Source: DASRDZ01 sp035569495 (GTDB lineage Bacteria; Chloroflexota; Dormibacteria; Aeolococcales; Aeolococcaceae). Taken from it: a stretch of 64,000 nucleotides of DNA. The translations under genes were made by a program, and so were the position numbers. Shown one piece after another: positions 27,235 to 36,987 of this stretch. The stretch's first letter is position 1. Every line of letters starts with the position of its first letter. The stretch lies in assembly GCA_035569495.1 (NCBI GenBank), contig DATMMX010000038.1, forward strand, positions 62,001-126,000, read 5' to 3'. Under the pieces are notes generated by a model that saw only the letters and a list, made by a program, of their open reading frames with translations, did not search any database and had not been told where the DNA came from.

Positions 27235-29585
27235 GTCGGGGTGAGGCCTCCATCGCCTCCCGCGTACGTCAGCGTGCCGGCGTCTCCGGTGCGACGGACG
27301 CCGGTACCGGCGACCAGCGTGGTGGGTGGGGTTCGGCCGCCGTGCGCGCTGGGCACGGCGATGCTGCTGGGGCGGACGGCCGCAACCAGCCCGGGCGCGA
27401 GGGCGCCTCCGGGCGGGGCGACGAGGAGGTCGGCGCGGAGGGCGGCGGCGTCGAGCCCGGCGAGCTCCTCCTGCGCGGCGGCGGCGAGGTTGCCGGCGAG
27501 CAGCACGCTGCCGCTCGGGTCGATGACATGCAGGGCGGCGGCGGGTTGGGCGCCCTGCGCCGGCAGCAGGCGCCAGGTCGCGCCACCCCAGGTCCAGGAG
27601 CTGTCGGCGGCGACGGTCCTGACCTCGGTGCCGTGGTCGGCGAGCGCTGACAGGCCGGTCCGGGTCGCGGCCGCGAGACCGTCGAGGGCGACCGCCAGGT
27701 CGACGTGGTAGCGGGCGTCGAGGCCGGGCAGGCCGCCGGCGCCGCCCCGGTCCCCGGCCGTCAGGACGAGCATGCCGATCTCGCGGGTGAGCGGGGGCAG
27801 CGCGGGGCCGAGGGCGTCGAGCAGGTGCTGCGGATCGGGCCCGGCGTCGACCAGGGCGCGGTCGCCGGTGGCGGTCTGGATCAGCGTCGCCCGGGCCGCG
27901 CCGACGTCGAGCACGGCGACGTGGAGGCGGCCGTCCGGGCGGTTGGCGGCGAGCACCACGGCGGTGCCGGTGAGGCAGGCGGCAAGAGCGGCGACGAGCG
28001 CGGCGGCGGGGCGGCTGACGCGGCGCCGGGGCAGGCGTGGCGTGGTCGCCTGGCGCGACGAGCCTGCGGACGTCGCCGTGGCGCCGCTCCCGAACAGCCG
28101 TGGCAGCAGCGGGGCGGTGACCCTCCGGCGCGCCACTCGCCAGGTGGCGAACGCCACGATGACAGCGGCAACCTCCGCGACGGTGAACGCGGGCGCCCAG
28201 CCCTGGACGTGCACAGCGGCGAAGGGAAGCGACGCACACCAGCGGGCGATGGTGGCGATCGCCCCGGCAGCGGCGCCGGCGACCTGCAGCGGGACGAAGC
28301 CGAGGGCCGGCGCCACCCATGCCAGCGCCGCGCCGAGGCCGCCGCAGACGAGCAGCGGAGTCAACAGCGGCACGGCGAGCGCATTGGCGACCGGTCCCAC
28401 GAACGACACCACGCCGAAGGTCGAAGCCATCACCGGCACCGTCACCGCGGACGCGGCCAGGGTGACCGCGAAAGGCTCACGCAGCAGGCGGGGCCCGCGC
28501 AGGCGCTCGGCGATCGGCGCGGCGAGAAGAAGGATGCCGAGCGTTCCGAGGAAGCTGAGTTGAAAGCCGACGTCCTGGGCCAGGCCGGGTGCGACGAGCA
28601 CCATGGCGGCGGCCACCGCGGCGAGCAGCGGCAGCGGGTCCGCCGACCTGCCCGTACCGTAGAGCGCCCAGCCGGTCGCGGCCATCAGCGCGCTCCGGAC
28701 CGCGGCCGGGCTTGCCCCGCAGAGCAGGATGTACGTCCCGACGGCGAGCGCCATCAGCATCATCCGCAGTCGCGGCGGCGTGGCCAGCCCACCGAGCATG
28801 GCGCCGACCAGCCCGGCGATGATCGCCACCTTGAGCCCGCTGGTCGCCACCATGTGGGCCAGACCGGAGTCGCGCAGCGCCGCGGTCAGGTCCGCTGGAA
28901 GGGTTCGCGGAATCGCGAACGCGAGCGCATTGACCAGCGACGACGCAGGCTCGGGCAGCGCGCTGTCGACGGACGACGCCAGGCCGAGGCGGGCCTTGGC
29001 GAGGAGGCGCGGGAGCGACACGCCACCGTCGCTGACGACGGTCATCGTGGCCGACTGGGCCACCGCGACCACACCGTCGCGGGGCAGTGCTGATTCGGCG
29101 CCCGTCGTTCGCGGTGGACGCAGGCCGGTGGCGTCGAGCTCGACGCGATCGCCGGGAAGAACGCGCGGAGCTGTCCGCAGCGTCGCCAGGACGCCGCCGT
29201 GGACGTCGAGCGCGCCGTCGCCGGACTGCGCGCGGTCGACGTCGACGATCACCTGGGCGGTGGAGCGACGTGCGCCGGTGCCTTCCCGAACCGTCCCGGA
29301 GAGCACGACCGTTCCGCTGCGCAACGCACTGTCGAGCACCGAGTGAGACGAGTCGATTGCACCGCGGGTCAATCCTGCGGCCGTCGCGGCGAGCACCAGC
29401 GCGAGCAATGCGGCGCGCGGACGGACGTGAGCAGCGGCCGTGAGGGCCAACGAGCCGAAGGCGGGAAGCAGCGCGAGGCCGAGCGGGAGATGCAGCGCCG
29501 ACGCGAGTGCCGCGGACGCCGCGAGGCCCGCGCAGACGGCCACCGCCCACCATCCCGCCGCGGTGCTGACCAGGCGGCGGCTCAC
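27231..29585 (-). CDS. comEC: ComEC DNA-uptake channel with a degenerate nuclease-like domain
   Basis: A 784-aa protein. Parts in order: N-terminal helices, OB-like domain (SGTVREGTGARRSTAQVIVD), competence channel helices (GLAHMVATSGLKVAIIAGLVG) and a C-terminal metallo-beta-lactamase-like domain starting VAVLDVGAARATLIQTATGD. In that last domain the metal ligands are gone: the usual HxHxDH position reads TAGDRGGAGG, the usual GD reads AGNL, and the usual HHGS reads PPGGA. The channel part carries single-stranded DNA into the cell; the nuclease-like part is probably inactive. GTG 29585 overlaps the comEA stop. Confidence 0.92.
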   Translation of the reverse strand: MSRRLVSTAAGWWAVAVCAGLAASAALASALHLPLGLALLPAFGSLALTAAAHVRPRAALLALVLAATAAGLTRGAIDSSHSVLDSALRSGTVVLSGTVREGTGARRSTAQVIVDVDRAQSGDGALDVHGGVLATLRTAPRVLPGDRVELDATGLRPPRTTGAESALPRDGVVAVAQSATMTVVSDGGVSLPRLLAKARLGLASSVDSALPEPASSLVNALAFAIPRTLPADLTAALRDSGLAHMVATSGLKVAIIAGLVGAMLGGLATPPRLRMMLMALAVGTYILLCGASPAAVRSALMAATGWALYGTGRSADPLPLLAAVAAAMVLVAPGLAQDVGFQLSFLGTLGILLLAAPIAERLRGPRLLREPFAVTLAASAVTVPVMASTFGVVSFVGPVANALAVPLLTPLLVCGGLGAALAWVAPALGFVPLQVAGAAAGAIATIARWCASLPFAAVHVQGWAPAFTVAEVAAVIVAFATWRVARRRVTAPLLPRLFGSGATATSAGSSRQATTPRLPRRRVSRPAAALVAALAACLTGTAVVLAANRPDGRLHVAVLDVGAARATLIQTATGDRALVDAGPDPQHLLDALGPALPPLTREIGMLVLTAGDRGGAGGLPGLDARYHVDLAVALDGLAAATRTGLSALADHGTEVRTVAADSSWTWGGATWRLLPAQGAQPAAALHVIDPSGSVLLAGNLAAAAQEELAGLDAAALRADLLVAPPGGALAPGLVAAVRPSSIAVPSAHGGRTPPTTLVAGTGVRRTGDAGTLTYAGGDGGLTPT

Positions 29586-30193
29586 GGCGACACCGGCGCA
29601 ACGAAGAGATATGGCCGCAGGCCGGTCACCGTCGGACCGTCGACGCCGAGCATGGTGCGCAGCTCGGAGAGCGTCCGGATGAAGCCGAATTGGGTGCGGT
29701 AGTCGACGATGGCGTCGGCGAGGCCGAGCGGCATGGTGGGAATGGCGCGGAGCTCGTCGAGCGTCGCCGTGTTGATGTCCAGCCTGGTCGCGGCGCCGGT
29801 GCGCGACGTGCTGCGCAGGTACGGGACGTTGATCTGCTTGCCCTCGTGGACCGGGCCGGCGAGGTCGGGCAGGCGGCCTGGGTCGGCGCTGCGAGTGAGC
29901 CCGCCGGCGGCGGCGATGGCATCGGCGATGCGGGCTGACGGAGAGAGGCGGTACAGCCCCGGGTGCACCACCGCGCCGCTGACGAAGACCAGCGCGAGCG
30001 CGGGCTCCCCGGCGTCGACCGCCGGCGCCGCGGCAACTCGATGGGCGACCGGGGCCGGCCGCGACGCCGTCCACGCCACCACCCCGGCGCCGACAGCGAG
30101 CACGGCCGCGCCGCCGAGCAGCAGGTGCAGCCTTCGCCGCGCGGAGCCTTCGCTTGCGAGGAGTTTTGTGATAACGAACATGCTGGCACGCAT
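29582..30193 (-). CDS. comEA: ComEA competence DNA-binding protein
   Basis: A 203-aa protein with one N-terminal membrane helix (about residues 22-42), a SLBB domain (VFVSGAVVHPGLYRLSPSAR) and a C-terminal helix-hairpin-helix DNA-binding domain (DINTATLDELRAIPTMPLGL). It holds double-stranded DNA outside the membrane and hands it to ComEC. There are two possible ATGs, 30193 and 30181; TACAGT at 30197-30202 on the complementary strand is a likely -10 but is too close to the first ATG for a leaderless start, so the second may be used. This is the first gene of the coupled operon. Confidence 0.92.
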   Translation of the reverse strand: MRASMFVITKLLASEGSARRRLHLLLGGAAVLAVGAGVVAWTASRPAPVAHRVAAAPAVDAGEPALALVFVSGAVVHPGLYRLSPSARIADAIAAAGGLTRSADPGRLPDLAGPVHEGKQINVPYLRSTSRTGAATRLDINTATLDELRAIPTMPLGLADAIVDYRTQFGFIRTLSELRTMLGVDGPTVTGLRPYLFVAPVSP

Positions 30194-30309
30194 GCTACTG
30201 TATCGACAAATCTGTTTGCAAGCCCTGACCGGAGGGCGCGCGTGGAGGAGCTGAGATGGCTCGCGGCGAGGTCGATCGGCCGGGCGGCAGGACCCGGAAG
30301 CCGGGTCGT

Positions 30310-30822
30310 CTAGAGGCGGTAGCGCCTCTGCCCGTCCGGCCCCACGGAGGTCTGGGCACCCGCGCGCTCCGCGATGAAGCGCACGGCCCGACCGGACACC
30401 GGCACACCCGCCTTGGTGATCTCGGCCGCGACCTCGGCCGCGGTGGCCTCGCCCTTCTTGGCGAGCACGGCGCGAACCACGTCGGCGGTCACCTCCGGCG
30501 GCGTCGCGCGGCCCTTGGTCTTGCCCCGCCGGCCGGCGGTCGTCCGGCCCGCCCGGCGCCCTCCGTCGCCATCAGCCACGGCCCTCCCCCGCCGGACCGT
30601 CCCGCTGCCCAGGGCCGAGCTGGCCCGTTCCATCATCTTCACCGCGTCCTGCAGCTCGCGGCGCAGCGCGTCATTGTCCGCCCGCAATGCGGCCATCTCG
30701 TCGACCAGCGACTCGATCTGGCCGACCATGCGCTGCGCGGCCTGCAGCAGCGAGGGCCCCTCCCCGGTGGCGCGGCTGGACCGCCGAGGGGAAGCGGACG
30801 TGACAGCGCGCGTTCGTGGCAT
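30310..30822 (-). CDS. Small DNA-binding-like protein with coiled coil
   Basis: A 170-aa protein. A helix of about residues 23-62 (QRMVGQIESLVDEMAALRAD, NDALRRELQDAVKM) is a clear coiled coil. A basic Gly/Arg/Lys linker follows, then a C-terminal domain of about 60 residues (PEVTADVVRAVLAKKGEATA) with a winged-helix-like pattern ending RRYRL. No family name is certain. It could be a small nucleoid or regulatory protein. ATG 30822 has GAGG eight bases upstream; the open frame beyond lacks a start signal. Confidence 0.65.
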   Translation of the reverse strand: MPRTRAVTSASPRRSSRATGEGPSLLQAAQRMVGQIESLVDEMAALRADNDALRRELQDAVKMMERASSALGSGTVRRGRAVADGDGGRRAGRTTAGRRGKTKGRATPPEVTADVVRAVLAKKGEATAAEVAAEITKAGVPVSGRAVRFIAERAGAQTSVGPDGQRRYRL

Positions 30823-31040
30823 TGGCGGGACCTCGATGGAAGAGCATGGGGAGGGCGCACCTGGGCCAGTGCGCATGACCCGCCCCCGAAGGGGCGACCG
30901 GCCGTGATTCTGCTCGATCCCCCCGGCGGACTGCAAATCAGGACTGCGCTGCGTCGGATGTGTGAACTGCACCCGGACTGCGCGGTCCGGGCGGCGGCGA
31001 CCGGCCTGGCGACCGTCGGCTACCATGTACGCCTCCGCTC

Positions 31041-32596
<1,556 letters not shown>

Positions 32597-32597
32597 G

Positions 32598-32714
32598 TCA
32601 GGTGTTGGTGTTGCCCTTCTCCTCGTCACCCGGCGCCGGGTCGCGGCGCTGGACGGAGAGGATGAGGATTTGCGAGATCAGCATCACCGCCTCGTCCTCC
32701 TGCTCCGTGGTCAT
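32598..32714 (-). CDS. Small acidic protein upstream of the recombinase, 38 aa
   Basis: A 38-codon frame starting MTTEQEDEAVMLISQILILS and ending in an acidic tail (DEEKGNTNT). It is predicted to be mostly helical. It stops one base before the recombinase ATG, so it would be translated first and coupled. In other serine-integrase elements a short protein next to the integrase is often the directionality factor, but nothing in this sequence proves that. No clear ribosome-binding site was seen before ATG 32714; GTG 32720 is an alternative. Confidence 0.4.
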   Translation of the reverse strand: MTTEQEDEAVMLISQILILSVQRRDPAPGDEEKGNTNT

Positions 32715-32884
32715 CTTCACGAACACAGGCGGACGGAGTCGGATGACGGAGGGCGCGAGGACGCGCCGTGGTGTCGTGTCGCGAGCGGGTGTGGGACGTG
32801 TCGTCGGTGCTGCCCTCCCCGTGAGGCTCCGAGGACGCCGCGCGCCCGTCGCCGCGGTGGCACGGGCTGAGCGGGTCTACCTTG

Positions 32885-32916
32885 GGAGTACCCGCCCGAA
32901 CCGCCCAGCCCGTACT
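32885..32916 (-). promoter_or_regulatory. Two-box element, copy D (recombinase operon)
   Basis: On the minus strand AGTACGGG (32916-32909) is followed by GGGTACT starting 23 bases later (32893-32887). It points toward the small ORF and recombinase, about 170 bases before ATG 32714. Three more copies at 34610, 36947 and 44974 share both boxes and spacing. The rest of 32715-33006 holds no gene I can support. Confidence 0.55.
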
Positions 32917-33006
32917 CAGCAGAGCGGGCGAAAGACGGGTGGAGGAGTCGCCCCCGCCGCGCAGCAAGAGAGGAAGCATGGGCGGCGGCGGGAGCGACGG
33001 TGAGGA

Positions 33007-34053
33007 TCAGGCGGCAGCCGGTGCCGTGGGCCAGGCGGGCAACTCAAGCTGTGCGGCCTCGCGCCGGTGCAACGGCGGGGCGACGCACGCGGGGTCGATG
33101 ATCCCCTTGTCGTAGCCGCAGTTCGCCACGATGTCGGCCAGGTCGTCGACGGTGGCGTCATGGACGTCCGGAAGGTCAGCCAGGGACGCCGCGGCGGTAG
33201 GCGCGATCACCAGGACGCCGCAGGAGTGCGCTGCCTCGGCCAGCGCTTCTCGGGTCGACAACCACGCCCCCGGGGATCGGACCGGGAGAAGAACGCGCCA
33301 ATGGATGGGCAGGCTGTCGCCGAAGCCGAGGTCGACGGCGCCGGGGACGTCCTCCACGATCATGTCCACGGCCTGGTCGAGGCGCTGGGTGGCGTTCGTC
33401 CGGTGGACGACGAGCGCCACGCCGTAGGGTTCCGCGGCGTCCAGGCCCACCGTGGCCGCCGCGGCCACCAACTCGTCACCGACCAGCTCGCCGTCGAGGA
33501 TGCGGCGCGCGACCGCCGACTGGTCCCGGTCGAACTCCTCCTGGCGCGCGATGCCAGCGGACAACTCGGCGGCTGCCGTCTGCGCGAACGCCTGCGCGTC
33601 GGCCTCCAGCCCTGCCACGACCGGCCGCCAGGTCCGCTCACTCCACGGGCCGGACTTCGCGTCGCGGCGCGCCAGGCCCAGCAGCTCATCCATGGCCGCC
33701 TCCATGGCGCTGACCGCGTCGTCCTCGGAGAGACCGGCCCGGGATGCGAGACCGGCCAGCAGGCGGAAGGTCCTCGTCTCGCTCTCGCGCATGGGGCGGC
33801 GGTACGCCCACATGCCGCCCAGGACGAGCGCGGCGTGACAGGCGATGTGCGCCGCCGCCAGGGCGCGGCCGGGAGGACATGTGTCGGCGGCGGCGTCCTC
33901 TTCGACCATGGCGACCACCGCCGCCATCCCCTTCTCCTCGATGCGCCACGTCACCTCGCGGCGCACCTCCCGCCGCCTCCGTGTCTCCTGCGCCTGGGGC
34001 GACTCCTTGGGCTTTGCCGGCGCCTGGACGGGCGCGCACGTAGACTCAGCCAT
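33007..34053 (-). CDS. Regulator-like protein of the mobile element
   Basis: A 348-aa protein. The N-terminal two thirds are helical (REVTWRIEEKGMAAVVAMVE, SEDDAVSAMEAAMDELLGLA). Residues near 210-300 (EPYGVALVVHRTNATQRLDQ, PIHWRVLLPVRSPGAWLSTR) resemble the GGDEF-like middle domain of PucR/CdaR regulators. The C-terminal helix-turn-helix of PucR proteins is not evident. ATG 34053 has GAGGTGA five bases upstream; upstream lie TTGACA (34164-34169, complementary strand) and an imperfect inverted repeat at 34124-34142. It may sense element or host state; this is inference. Confidence 0.6.
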   Translation of the reverse strand: MAESTCAPVQAPAKPKESPQAQETRRRREVRREVTWRIEEKGMAAVVAMVEEDAAADTCPPGRALAAAHIACHAALVLGGMWAYRRPMRESETRTFRLLAGLASRAGLSEDDAVSAMEAAMDELLGLARRDAKSGPWSERTWRPVVAGLEADAQAFAQTAAAELSAGIARQEEFDRDQSAVARRILDGELVGDELVAAAATVGLDAAEPYGVALVVHRTNATQRLDQAVDMIVEDVPGAVDLGFGDSLPIHWRVLLPVRSPGAWLSTREALAEAAHSCGVLVIAPTAAASLADLPDVHDATVDDLADIVANCGYDKGIIDPACVAPPLHRREAAQLELPAWPTAPAAA

Positions 34054-34276
34054 GTCAATCACCTCTGTTGTGATTGGCCACGGCCCCGGGTGTTCTAGCA
34101 CCGCGGGGCCACTACCTCACCAGTCTACCACAAAGCTGTGTAGCGGTGTTGATGTCGCACCTGTCAATTTCCTTGTGCTATAAGGCCCACGCGCCTCCGG
34201 CACGAGTTGCGCAGGCCATGGGCGAGAGGAGTTGACAAGCCGCACCCTGATCCCAGAGAGGTGGGGGGTAGGGGGT

Positions 34277-34303
34277 CCAGGGGGAGGGGGCTCGTCCCCC
34301 TGG
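34277..34303. repeat. Hairpin in the 34.1-34.8 kb intergenic region
   Basis: CCAGGGGGA (34277-34285) and TCCCCCTGG (34295-34303) form a perfect 9-bp stem with a 9-base loop. There is no T-tract after it. It could terminate transcription or shape an RNA leader. No supported gene lies between 34054 and 34784. Confidence 0.45.
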
Positions 34304-34563
34304 CCTAGGGGGGCGCGGGGGGAGCGGAGCGTCCCACCGCCTGAGCGCGTCCGCGCCGACGTTGCGCGATCTGCGCGGCTCTGGTGGCGCCGCGAAGCGT
34401 GGGCTCATCGCCACTGCGATGAGCGGGCGGGCGCCCTCGGTTCGGCTCGACGCTGGCGTTGGTGGGTCGGATGGACGGCGTGGGGCCGAAGCCGCAGTAG
34501 CGTCCCAGCGGAGATGGGAGGGGGCTGGACGATGTGTGCTGCAGGGAAAGGCGAGGCTGAAAA

Positions 34564-34589
34564 GCAAAGGACGCGTGTTGCCTTTGCTC
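34564..34589. repeat. Inverted repeat upstream of two-box copy A
   Basis: AGCAAAGG (34564-34571) and CCTTTGCT (34582-34589) form a perfect 8-bp inverted repeat with a 10-base centre. It lies 21 bases before the two-box element at 34610 and could be an operator or a hairpin. Confidence 0.4.
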
Positions 34590-34609
34590 CGAGCCTGGCA
34601 GGCGGCTGA

Positions 34610-34641
34610 GTACGGGGTCTGACGTCCCGGCGGGTACTTCC
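34610..34641 (+). promoter_or_regulatory. Two-box element, copy A (sigma/anti-sigma fusion)
   Basis: AGTACGGG (34610-34617) followed 23 bases later by GGGTACTTC (34633-34641). It lies 143 bases before the GTG of the sigma/anti-sigma fusion gene and points toward it. Confidence 0.55.
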
Positions 34642-34784
34642 CTGGTAGAGGCTCCGCGCCGCTCGCCCCGATCGGGAGTTGCGTGGCTTTTCCCCCGCGG
34701 AGCACCATGACGACAGGGCCTAGTGCCCGTCCAAGGGAGGTGTGGAGTGGAGGGGGCGGGATCTGCGTATGACGTGCAGGCGGG

Positions 34785-36461
34785 GTGGTGGCGCGCGCCT
34801 TGGAGCACTGCGCCGTGACCGCGGTCGTCGAGCCGGCGGCTGAGTCTGACGCCGACCTCGGTCTGGAACTCCAGCGCGGCGAAACGCATGGCGCCGAGGG
34901 GCTGTTCCTCCGCTATGGGCAGCACATCCACGACTACGCCGCCCACCTCGTCCACGACGCCACCGCCGCCGAGGACATCGTCCAAGCCACGTTCGTCCGC
35001 GCCATCGAGCAGGCCGCCTCGCTCCGCGACCCGGCCCATGTCCGCGCCTGGCTTTACACCATCGCCCACAACCTGGCACGGGAGTACCTGACCCGCGACC
35101 GGGACGCTCACCACCCCGAGGTCCCGGTCAGCCTGCCGACCGCGGACGCCAGCCCCGAAGAGGTCGCCGTCGACCACAGCAAGGCGGACTTGGTCTGGAC
35201 GGCCGTCGCCAGTCTTGAGCCCCGGCAGCAGGCGGTCCTCGACCTCACCGTCCGCCATGGTCTGACTACCGCCGAGGTGGCCGAGATCGTCGGCCTCACC
35301 CGCTCCCAGACCTCGCTCGTCGTCAACCACGCCCGCTCCGCCCTCGGCCACGCCATCCGCTCGCTCCTCGTCGCCCAGAGCCGCACACACTGCGACCGCC
35401 TCGCCGCGATGGTCCCGCCAGGCGTCGCCCAGCTCACCCCCGAGAAACGCCGCAGCGTCGAGCACCACATGCGCCACTGCGCCATCTGCAAGAGCCGGGC
35501 CGCGCTCCTGACCTCGCCAGTCGAGCTGCTGGGCGGCATCGCGCTCCTCCCGCTCCCCGCCTCCCTGGCCCACGGATGGCCGCCCCGGGCGCCGACCCTC
35601 CAGAACGCCCAATTCAGTGCCGCGCGCCAGAGCTGGGCCGATCGCCTCCGCTCCCGCGGCGTCGTCATCGGCGGGCTCGCCCTCCTCTTCCTCGGCGGCG
35701 GCGCTGGCGGTGTGGTCATCCTGCACGGCTCGCAGCGTCCGGCGACCGTCATCGCGCCCCGGCACCAGGCCACCCCGCCACCGTCGACGCCGGCGGCCTT
35801 CCCGACGATCACTGCGCCACCGCCGTCGCCGACGCCCAGCCCGTCGAGTGGCCAGTGGGGCGACGCCCAGGCGCTGGTCCGCAATGCCAACGGCTACCAC
35901 GTCCACTACGCCGACTTCTACGTCTACCCGGCAGGCGGTCCGCCTGGCAGCCCGCTCAACTTCGACCTGACCGTCCAGCCGAACGGCGACTACACCGGCA
36001 CCTACTACGCCATCGACGGCTTCATCGGGCAGTTCGACATTCGCCGGATCGGCGGTGTCATCTCGGTGCGGCACCTCGACTTGGTGGGCAACTTCGGGAT
36101 CCCCAGCGCGCCGCCTGATGCCCTCCAGTTCTTCGGGCTCACGTCGCAGCAGGCGCACTCCCTGGGCGACTCGTGGCTGCCGCTGACCAGCTCCGGACAG
36201 CAGCACGCCGCCGCGGTTCTCTCCGGCGCCCTCGCGCCCTTCGTCTCAGCGCAGCAGCTCGCCGACATTGTGTTGGCGCCGCCGACCGGCGCGACGCTGG
36301 CCGCCCAACCAGGCGCCGAGCCGGGCTCTACATCGATCACGGGCGGCGGCGAGACGTTGACTTACCGCGTGTCGCCGGACGGTTTCGTCGCCCTGTCCAC
36401 ATCGACGTTCGACCTCCGCGTCGACTCCTTCGGTGGGGTCATCCCGACGCCGACGCCATAG
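34785..36461 (+). CDS. ECF sigma factor fused to a membrane anti-sigma/sensor region
   Basis: A 558-aa protein. Residues about 37-105 are sigma region 2 (FLRYGQHIHDYAAHLVHDAT), 138-195 region 4 (SLEPRQQAVLDLTVRHGLTT). Then comes a zinc-binding anti-sigma-like motif H228-x3-C232-x2-C235 (HMRHCAIC), one membrane helix (about 293-313), a Pro/Thr-rich linker and an extracytoplasmic domain of about 210 residues. So the sigma factor is tied to its own anti-sigma and sensor, as in some actinobacterial ECF groups. Release by proteolysis or conformational change is inferred. The start is GTG 34785; GTG 34818 is also possible. Two-box copy A lies upstream. Confidence 0.82.
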   Translation: MVARALEHCAVTAVVEPAAESDADLGLELQRGETHGAEGLFLRYGQHIHDYAAHLVHDATAAEDIVQATFVRAIEQAASLRDPAHVRAWLYTIAHNLAREYLTRDRDAHHPEVPVSLPTADASPEEVAVDHSKADLVWTAVASLEPRQQAVLDLTVRHGLTTAEVAEIVGLTRSQTSLVVNHARSALGHAIRSLLVAQSRTHCDRLAAMVPPGVAQLTPEKRRSVEHHMRHCAICKSRAALLTSPVELLGGIALLPLPASLAHGWPPRAPTLQNAQFSAARQSWADRLRSRGVVIGGLALLFLGGGAGGVVILHGSQRPATVIAPRHQATPPPSTPAAFPTITAPPPSPTPSPSSGQWGDAQALVRNANGYHVHYADFYVYPAGGPPGSPLNFDLTVQPNGDYTGTYYAIDGFIGQFDIRRIGGVISVRHLDLVGNFGIPSAPPDALQFFGLTSQQAHSLGDSWLPLTSSGQQHAAAVLSGALAPFVSAQQLADIVLAPPTGATLAAQPGAEPGSTSITGGGETLTYRVSPDGFVALSTSTFDLRVDSFGGVIPTPTP

Positions 36462-36630
36462 GCCCCGGATTCCGGGCTACCGCAGCATCCGTGGCAAGGA
36501 GTGCGCCGACAACTCAGCCCGCCGCCGAAACCGGAAGAGCAATACCAAGCGAGATTCCAATCTTCAGGCGGAAGGACCGTGCGATGTGCCGCATCGTGCA
36601 CCTCCAGTTGCCAAAGTGACGGCCAAGCAT

Positions 36631-36649
36631 CGTGGCCACGAGGGCCACG
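36631..36649. repeat. Hairpin after the sigma/anti-sigma gene
   Basis: CGTGGCC-ACGAG-GGCCACG is a perfect 7-bp stem with a 5-base loop, 170 bases after the fusion gene. It may be a terminator or part of an RNA. The stretch 36462-36946 is otherwise empty apart from the weak small ORF at 36801. Confidence 0.35.
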
Positions 36650-36800
36650 GAAAGGGTGGTCAACAGGGTCGCCGGCTTCGGAGACAGAACCCACGACGGG
36701 CTGAGTTGTCGGGACGGATCACTCCTGTGTGTCGCCGGGCAACCAACTGCACCGGCTCATGCAGCGTACCGCACAAGCGTTCAGACCAAACCGTGGCGGG

Positions 36801-36911
36801 ATGAACGAAAAAATCCGCGCCCTTGTGCATCTCAGGGTGGTCGTTGACCACGCCACCAGGGAGGCACAGGGGAATGAGCCGCCTGACATCACCCTGCCGA
36901 CCACAGCCTGA
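36801..36911 (+). CDS. Possible small protein, 36 aa
   Basis: Frame starting MNEKIRALVHLRVVVDHATR and ending DITLPTTA. The composition is protein-like (a helical, mixed-charge stretch), but there is only a poor ribosome-binding site (GGCGGG) and no recognisable family. It lies just before two-box copy B. It may be a leader peptide or chance. Confidence 0.3.
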   Translation: MNEKIRALVHLRVVVDHATREAQGNEPPDITLPTTA

Positions 36912-36946
36912 GCACCGACCCGCAGACGTTCTGTCGCCACCGCCAA

Positions 36947-36977
36947 GTACGGGATTGCACCGCGCCGCGGGTACTTC
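36947..36977 (+). promoter_or_regulatory. Two-box element, copy B (ECF sigma operon)
   Basis: AGTACGGG (36947-36954) and GGGTACTTC (36969-36977), spacing 22. The GTG of the ECF sigma gene lies 10 bases after TACTTC, so this element could be the promoter of a nearly leaderless mRNA. Confidence 0.6.
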
Positions 36978-36987
36978 ATCTGCGGAG

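Noticed and set aside
32626..32979. 117-codon minus-strand frame ahead of the recombinase
   Set aside because: Composition is not protein-like, and a better 38-codon frame in another phase ends one base before the recombinase ATG.
34178..34708. Open frames on both strands between 34.2 and 34.7 kb
   Set aside because: Low-complexity Arg/Pro/Gly translations, no ribosome-binding site and hairpins inside; they look like chance frames in GC-rich DNA.
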